Shown here: positions 36,301 through 45,300 of the stretch, piece after piece
How the letters are laid out: each line of letters opens with the position of its first letter
Position numbering within the stretch: the stretch's first letter is position 1
Source of the DNA: CAZJYI01 sp964550025
GTDB taxonomy: Bacteria; Verrucomicrobiota; Kiritimatiellia; UBA8416; CAYOBW01
Reading direction: 5' to 3'
NCBI GenBank assembly: GCA_964550025.1
Contig: CAZJYI010000034.1
Coordinates: forward strand, 17,128-81,127
Length of the DNA: 64,000 nucleotides
Notes under the pieces: model-generated
Seen by the model: only the letters and a program-made list of their open reading frames with translations
Database searches by the model: none
Told to the model about the DNA's origin: nothing
Made by a program: the position numbers and the translations under genes

Positions 36301-39300
36301 GCCCTGCTCCGCCTCGACGCCAGCGAGACCATCGGCTCCCTCTCAGGCGGCGGCGCCGCGGGCGGCAACGTCAACCTGCAGGCCAACACCTTGACGGTTG
36401 ATGACGCATCGGACACCACCTATGCCGGCGTAATCAGTGGCAGTGGCGGACTGCTGAAGAAGGGGGGCGGCACGCTGACGCTCCCCGGCGTCAACACGCT
36501 CACCGGAACGACCACGGTCAATACCGGGCGGCTCGAGCTCACCGGCTCCGTCGCCGGCAACCTGACGATCAACGACGACGGCACGCTGGGCGCCGAAGGC
36601 AGCAGCGGCGGCACGCTGAAGCTTGGCTCCACCACCGGCGCCAAGATCGCCGTCGACGGTTCGAACGGCAGCACGGCCTTCTCGACGTTGAACCTCGACG
36701 TCGGCACGGGAACACAGACCGTCATCCTGGAGACGGAACCCACCGTTCCCGGCATCTTCAACGTGATCAATTACAGCGGCTCCGTTACCGCCGGCGGTCC
36801 CGGGAACTTCCTGCTCCAGAACGCGGCCACCTACCGTACCGCGGCCTTTGCCGACAGCGGGTCCGCGATCACGCTCGACATCGGCATGGTGTCCAATACG
36901 TGGGTGGGCACGACCGACAGCATCTGGGAAATCGCGGGCCTGAAGGCCAACTGGCAGAACGGCACCGACACCGTCTACCGCGACGGCGACATCGTCGTGT
37001 TCGACGATACCGCGGCCAACAAGACCGTGACCGTCACGGGCGCCAACGTCGTTCCCAACAAGGTCACGTTCAACAACACGGCTGCCGGCGGCGCCTACAC
37101 ACTTGGCGCCGCGGGCACGGAGACGATCACGGCCGAAAACGGAGTCCACTTCGTCGGCTCGGGTAGCGCCGACGTTTCCAGCGTCATCGCGGGTGCCACG
37201 GCGGTGACGGTCGGGGGGACCGGCACAAACACGCTCAGCGGCGTCAACACGTTTACCGGCGGGACTGTCATCCAGTCGGGCGCGACGCTCAAGGGCGGCC
37301 ACAACCAGGCCTTCGGCCCGCAGGTGGCGGGAACGACCGTGACCGTGCAAAACGGCGGGACACTCGACATCAACGGTAATCGCAACTACAAGTCCTACCA
37401 TCCCAACACCTTCATGGTGAGCGGGGCCGGCGTGGGCGGGAATGGCGCGATCGTCAATTCGGGTGGCGCGGCCGGCAACGCCTTTGGTGACGAGGTCACT
37501 TTCGCGGGCAACACCACCATTGGGGGCACCGGCAATTTCGACATCGATAGCACGCTTCGGACCAGTGCGTCGGACATTACCATATCGAAAGTCGGCGGCA
37601 ACACTGTGTACATCCGCGGCAACAACGCGTCTGCCTCGATCTCCAACGTCATCATCAATGCCGGGCAGCTTCGCATAGTGGACAACAACACGGCGCTTGC
37701 GGGTGCGTCCATTACGCTGAACGGGGGGATCTTTGACACAAGCGGCATGGCCACGATCACCAACGACGTCACCTTGGCCGGCGGCAAGCTCAGAAACCCG
37801 CAGGACAACACGACGGACACCTATTCCGGCGATATCGGCGTCACCGCGGACAGCAGCATCGACAATGACAACGGCAATCGTACCATCGATGTGGCCGGGG
37901 CCTTGACCGGCACGAATCGGATCAGTGTCGGCAACGGCAGAGTCCGGCTATCGGGCGACGTCTCCGGCTATACCGGTGTATTCGACCTGAACGAGGGGGG
38001 GGCGTGGCTGGATCTTGTTGACGGCCAGGATATCGTGGGGGACATTGAGATCGACGATGCGGGCGGCACCAAGACCTTGCGCCTCGAGTCCGGTGCCACC
38101 AACGGGACGGTGTCCGGCAACATCCTGCTGGAGGAAAACGGTGACAACAACTTCGACGTGCGGGTCGTGGACACCGGCGCCACGCTGACAATCTCCGGCA
38201 ACATTGCGGGTGATGGCGCCAACGACCCCGGTCTCGACAAGATGGGGTCCGGAACGCTCATCCTCTCCGGCACGAACACCTACACGGCGCCGACCGACAT
38301 TCTCGCCGGCACGCTGCAGATCGGCGACGGTGGCACGAGCGGGACGCTCGCCCCCGGGACGGTCAACCTCGACGGCGGCACGCTCGTCCTCAACCGTGCC
38401 GACGGTGTTACACACGCCAATGACATCAACTTCCTATCTGCCACGAATATCCTGCGGGCCATGGCGGGCACGAACGACATCACAACGGCGAATAACCAGG
38501 CCATCGATATCAGGAACCTGACCGTCTGGACGGCGGACAGCGGCGCCGTACTCAACATCAACAACAGCACCGGCGCCAACGGCGACAACCTTGGCTGTTC
38601 CGGGACGATTACCCTCAGGATGGAGGGGGTGGGCAACGGCTCACTCGAACGCTACATCGGCGAGGGAGGCGGCGACGTGACCCTCGTCAAGAACGGCGCG
38701 GGCACCTGGACGCTGGAGCGGACCTACGACGGCGCCAACGGCTGGATCAACGGCGGGCTGATCATCAGCAACGGCACGATTGCCGCGGGCACGAACGACT
38801 GCATCTCATACGGAACGGCCAATCGGGGTGATGTGACGATCGAGAGCGCCGGCAAGCTGGATCTCAGGGGCAGAGACGTCAGGATCAACGGTCTCTTGGG
38901 GAACGGGACGGTAGACAACTCGGGGGCGGCGGACGGGAGGTTGAGGGTCGGGTTCGCCGATGTAACTTCTACGTTTAACGGCACAATGCAGAACAGCGGA
39001 CCGGGCGCCCTCGCGCTGACGAAGACCGGCAATGGTGTTCTGACGCTGACGAGCACCAATACCCACAGCGGCCAGACCCGAGTCTGGTCGGGCACCCTGA
39101 AAGCCGGATCGACCGGCGCCTTCAGCGACAGTTCGGCAATGTCGGTGGCCGCCGGCGGCACGCTCATGCTGGATGGAAACAGCGTGACCGTCGGGTCACT
39201 CGTGAGTGAGGGCGCGGTCTCGAACGGCAGCGCCACGGCGGCGACACTGACGGCCGGTGGTGACAACACCAGCACGACCTTCTCCGGGAACATGCAGGAC

Positions 39301-42300
39301 GGCGCTGCCGGAACGCTGGGCTACACCAAGGTCGGAACGGGGACGAACACGCTTTCGAGCGCCAACGGTCTCACCGGCACAACGGCCGTCGACGGCGGCC
39401 GCCTGGAGCTCACGGGGTCTGTCGGCGGCGCCCTGGCCGTGGCCAACGGCGCCACGCTGGGCGGCGAAGGCAGCGCCGCGGGCGCCGTCACACTCGCCTC
39501 GGGCTCCAAGCTCGCCATCGACGGGTCGAACGGCACGACGGCCTTCACGGCTTCGGGCGGGCTCGACGTGAGCGGCGGCACGGTCACCGTGGTCCTGGAA
39601 GCCGCTCCCACGGTCGCCAGCACCTTCACCGTGATCCATCACGGCGGCAGCTTCACCGGACCCATCGGGAACTTCGTGGTGCAGGATGCGGCGACCTACC
39701 GCAACCCCACCTTCACCGACACGGGTACGGCGATCACGTTGACGATCAGCAGCCAGAGCTATGCGTGGAACAACGCGGAAGGCAACGGCCAGTGGGACGT
39801 CAACACCTCCACCAACTGGACATCGACGGACGGCAAGTTCTATGACGGGGACGCCGTCACCTTTACGGACACGGCTGCCGGGACGGTGACGCTGGCGGAC
39901 AACGTCGCACCCGCGAGTGTAACCTACAGCAACACGGTGGCCTACACCGTGAACTCCGCAGGAGCCGAGACCCTCACAGCGACGGGCGGGATCGACGTGA
40001 TCGACTCGGGCAACGTGGTCGTCAACAGCGTCGTCGCGGGAGCCACTCCGGTCACCGTCGGCGGAACCGGCTTCCTGAGATTCAACGGCGCGAACACCCT
40101 CACCGGCGGCATCACTGTGGAATCCGGCGCGACCCTCCGGGGCGGCAACAGCCTGGCCCTGGGTGATACGGGGCAGGCGACCGCTCTCACGATCGAGGAC
40201 GGCGGCACGTTTGACATTCGCGGCAATTTCAACTTCGAGTCCTACGGCACAGGCAGCATCCTCGTCAAGGGCGCAGGCGTCGGCGGCATCGGCGCCATCG
40301 GCAACTGGTCAGGCGCCAACGCGAACGAGGCCTTTGCCGATGAGATCCTGCTGGATGGCGATACCACCTTCGGCGGAACGAGACGCTTCGAGATCGACGG
40401 TCCGCTGGACACGACCGTGGCCGTCGACCTGACTGACGGTGTCGAACTGGCGAACGAGAACGCGAACCTGGTCATCAGGGGGAACCAGTCGGGGGCGAAG
40501 ATCAAGCAGTGGACGGTCGGGTCCGGGGTCCTCTCGTTCGAGACTGACAATGCAGCCAAGAGCAGTGACGCGGACGGGCTCGCGGATCTCATCGTCAACA
40601 GCGGCACGCTTCAGTATTGGCGCGGCGGCGCAGGGTCGTCAACGTTCGCCAACAGCATCACGCTCAACGGCGGCAAGCTGAAGACCCAGTCGAACAACGG
40701 CTCGCGGTACTTCACTCTGAGTGGGGGCTTGGCGGCCGTTTCGAATGCGACGGTCGAAGCGTCGAAACGCACGACGCTGTCGGGGACGCTCGCCGGGGCA
40801 GGAAACCTGACCAGGACCGGCGGCGACCTCCTCATACTGGACTATGGTTTGGGCGACAACACGCATACGGGTGCGTGGTCTCTGAACGACAACACGACGC
40901 GAACGGACACGCCTTACGCCTTCAACGTCAACAACGCGGTAACCGTTGGTAACAGCGGCGCCGACACGTTGAACCTGAACGGCAACAGCCAGACCATCGG
41001 CTCGCTGGCGGGGTCCGGCAAGGTCGACAACACCAACGTCACTGCCGTCACGCTCACGGCGGGCGGGAACAACAGTTCAACGACCTTCTCCGGCGCGATC
41101 CAGGAGACCGGGGGCGGCGCGATCAGCCTCGTGAAGAACGGCACGGGAACCAACATCCTGTCCGGCGCCAACACCTACGATGGTACGACGACCGTGAACG
41201 CGGGCGGATTGCGGTTCAACGGCGACAGCTCCGGCGTGACCGGCACGGTCACCGTGGCAGCGTCGGGGATTCTCGGCGGGACGGGGACGCTTGGCGGCGA
41301 CATGACGGTCAGCGGCACACTCGAACCGGGATCGGCCAACGTGCAATCGTTCGTCGCCGGTTCCCTGGCACTGAACAACGGTTCGACCTTCGCGTACGAG
41401 ATCAACTCGGGCGGCGTCAACGCCGACCTGGTGGTCGTCACCAACCTGGACCTGGCCGGCACGGTGACGCTAACGATGTCGGATCGCGACACGACGCCGG
41501 TCGCCGTGCCGGACGGCACCACCTTCACGTTGATCAACTACAGCGGCGCCTGGAACTCGGGGCTCTTCACGTATGACGGCTCGACGCTGAACGACGGCGA
41601 CCAGTTCATCGCTGCAGGCAGCTACTGGCAGATCGACTACGATGCGGCGACCGGCGGCGGCAACTACGGCGGCGACCAGGTGGCCGGGCTCTTCGTGAAC
41701 ATCCAGGCCATTGCCGGCAGCGACACCTGGGACGGCGACATCGACGGCAACTGGAGCGTGGACAACAACTGGGTGGACGATACGGCGCCCACGACCAACA
41801 GCTTCCTGACCTTCGACGGCAACGTCAACACGACCACCACGAACGACATCGCGGACGGTCTGATGCTGAGCGGCATCCACTTCGCCGCCACCAACAGCGG
41901 GGACAACTTCACGCTCGACGGGGCCAACGGCATCACGCTGGCGGGCAACATCGACGTCACGCTGCCCGCCGACAACTACACGGTGCGGGACACGATCGCG
42001 CTGGACATGGACGTGAGCGGCACACGCGTCATCTACGCCCGGGCCAACGGATCGAGGGTGCACGCTCTGACCATCTCCGGCGCCATCACCGGCGACCGCG
42101 TTCGCAAACTGGGCGGCAACGTACTCACGGTCAGCGGCGCCAACAGCCATGCCGGCTTCGAGGTGGATGCCGGCGTCCTGGCGGTCGGGCATGATGACGC
42201 CCTTGGAACGGACAACACGCTCGACAACACGGGGGCCACGCTGGAGATCATGGACGGGGTCACCGTCAACGGCCCCCTGACGATCTCGAACACCGGCGGC

Positions 42301-45300
42301 AACAAGGTCCTCCGGCTCGAAGGCGGCGCGGCGAACACGGGCGCGTTGGCAGGAACCCTCACGCTGAACGAGAATGCAGGCAACAACTTCGATGTCGTCG
42401 TCAATGCCTCCGGAGGCAATTTCAACTTCAACCAGGTGCTCACGATTTCGGGTCTGATCACGGGAAGCGGCTTTGCCGCGAACGAAAACGCGATTGATCT
42501 CACCACCGACGGGGTGTTGGCGTTGAGCAACCCGAACAACGATTTCGTCGGGCGGATTCGTCTCGCTCATGGCGGTTCGACGCTGCGCGTTGTCGACGAC
42601 GGCGCGCTCAGCAGTGCCATTGTCGTCATGAACCAGGGCGACACGAAGGTTCGGCTTCCCAACGGGGTTAACGTCGACAACACGCTCCAGCTCAACAACA
42701 ACGGCGGCCGGAAACAGCTCAGGCTGATGGGGATGACCGGGAACAGCGCGACCTGGAGCGGGCCCATCAACGTGAACGACGTGTCGCCCGGGGATTTTGA
42801 GCTCATTCTCGGCGGCGACGTGGCCGGAACCAGCAACGGTACCAACAACGATCCCACCCAGGTGCTCACGATCAGCGGGAAGATCACTGCCGCGGCGAAC
42901 TCGGGCATCGAGATCCTGGGTGATGGCGTTGTCCAGTTGAGCAATCCGACCAACGACATCACCGAGAGGATATGGCTCAACAACGCCGGTTCGACCCTGC
43001 GCATCCTGGACGGTGGAGCCCTTGCCAGTTCGGGCACCAACTACGTTGACCTGGAAGAGAACGCCACCTGGCTGGAACTTGCCGATGGCGTGTCCGTGGG
43101 GACGCAAAGCAGCCTTGTGATCGACGACCAGGGCAACGCACACGGATTGAGGATGTACGACGCGGCAAACGGCGTCGCCGAATCGGCCACGTTCGCGGGC
43201 AATATCACGACGAAGGACTCGGCCGGTTGGCATGCCCAGCTCAGTGTGACCGATCCGGAGGACACCCTCACGGTCACCGGTGTGATCGGCGAGAACGCCG
43301 CCGGACGGCAGTTGACGAGTGCCGGTGACGGCACGGTGGTCTTCAACGGTTCGGCCGCCAATACGTTCTCGCGTTTCCGGTTGGGCGACGGCGCGTCCTC
43401 GACCTGGAACGGCGTTGACGCAGGGAACAAGCAGGGCTTTGTCGTCGTCCACCGCGGCGATGCGCTTGGGACGGGGATGATCGAGTCGCGTGGCGGCCAG
43501 CTCCAGGCGGGCACGACGGGAGTGAACGTTCCCAACGCCATTGAGGTCGACGGTGGCGGACTGCGCCTGGGCGGCACCAACGCCTTCGAACTCAGCGGCG
43601 CCGTGAAGCTGGACAGCGGGACGGGCATCGGCAATTACGGGCTGGAGGGGTGCACCGTTACGCTAAGCGGCAACATGAACATGAACAACAAGACGCTGTC
43701 CATCAACGGCTCAAACGGCAAGGACAACGGCGCCCTCGTCTTCAGCGGTGATCTCACCAACAGCACGCTGAACCTCGTCATAAACGCCGACTTCGACGAC
43801 GGCGACGTGACTTTGTCCGGGGCCAACACCTACCAGGGGAAGACCGAGCTCTGGTCCGGCACGCTGCACATCGGTCAGGAAGCCAACCTGGGTGCCGTGC
43901 CCGCAGCACTCGATGTCGACCATTTCGACACCGCCGGAGCCGTTATCCATGTCACCAATACCATGGCTTTCAGTGCCACGCGCGGTGTCGACATCAATAA
44001 CGGCGAGCCCGAGTTCAATGTCGACGCGTCGAAGACCCTGACCGTCAATAGCCCGGTCAAGGAGAACACCAACGGCCGCCTGCGCAAAACCGGCGACGGC
44101 ACGATGATTCTCGCCGGTACGAACGTCTATGACGGCACGACAACTGTCGATGCGGGCGTATTGGCGGTGGCCAATGGCGAGGCGATCATGGACACCGCTT
44201 CGCTGGTCGTATCCAACGCGGCAGGGGTGAGTTTCCGCCTGGACGACGACGAGACAATCGCCACCATCACGGGCGGCGGCGCATCGGGCGGCAACATCAA
44301 CCTCCAGGCCAATACGCTTACGCTGGGCGATGCCACCGACTTCGAGATTGCCAGTGTCGTCAGCGGTGGCGGCGGCCTGACGAAGCAGGGCGGCGGGCGG
44401 CTGACCCTCTCCGCGGCCAACACGCTCACGGGCGCGACGATCGTCAATAGCGGGCGGCTGGATCTCGCCGGTTCGGTCGGCGGGGCGCTGACGGTAGCCG
44501 ACGGCGGAACGCTTGGCGGCGAGGGAAGCTGCGCGGGCGTGCTCACGCTGGGCTCGGCCGCCGGTGCCAGCATCGCCATCGACGGCTCCAACGGAACGAC
44601 GGCGTTCACGGCCAACGGCGGCCTCGACTCGTCTGCGGGCATGCAGACGGTCGTCCTGGAGGTACCCGCGCCCACAGGCGGCACGTTCACCGTGATCAAC
44701 TACAGCGGCACGCGTACGCGCAACCTCCCCGGCGCCGGCGACTTCCAGCTCCAGGATGCGGGAAGCTACAACAACCCGGTGTTCGCCGACACGGGCAGCG
44801 CGATCACGCTGACCATAACCGCCGGCGACTACACATGGGATGACTGGCATGCCAACGGTCTGTGGGACATCAACACGTCCTCCAACTGGACCTCGACGAG
44901 CAAGAAGTTCTATGACGGCGACCGGGTGACCTTCACGAACATGGGCGCCGAGACCGTCACCGTGGCCGCCAACGTCGAGCCCGCGTCGGTCACGTTCAGC
45001 AACACCACGGGCAACACCTACACGCTCAACGACAACGGCGGCGGGGAGACCCTCACGGCGGGGAACGGGATCACCGTGGCCGAGTCCGGCGATGTGACCA
45101 TCAACTGCAACGTGGCGGGCGCCACGCCGGTCACGCACTCCGGAACCGGCGAACTGACCCTGTCCGTCTCCAACTCCTTCACCGGCGGGATCACCGTGGA
45201 AAGCAACGCGACAGTCAAGGCCAGCAACAACCGAGCCCTCGGCGACACGGCGCAGGCCGCGGCCATGACCATCGAGAGCGGCGGCACGTTCAATGTGGGC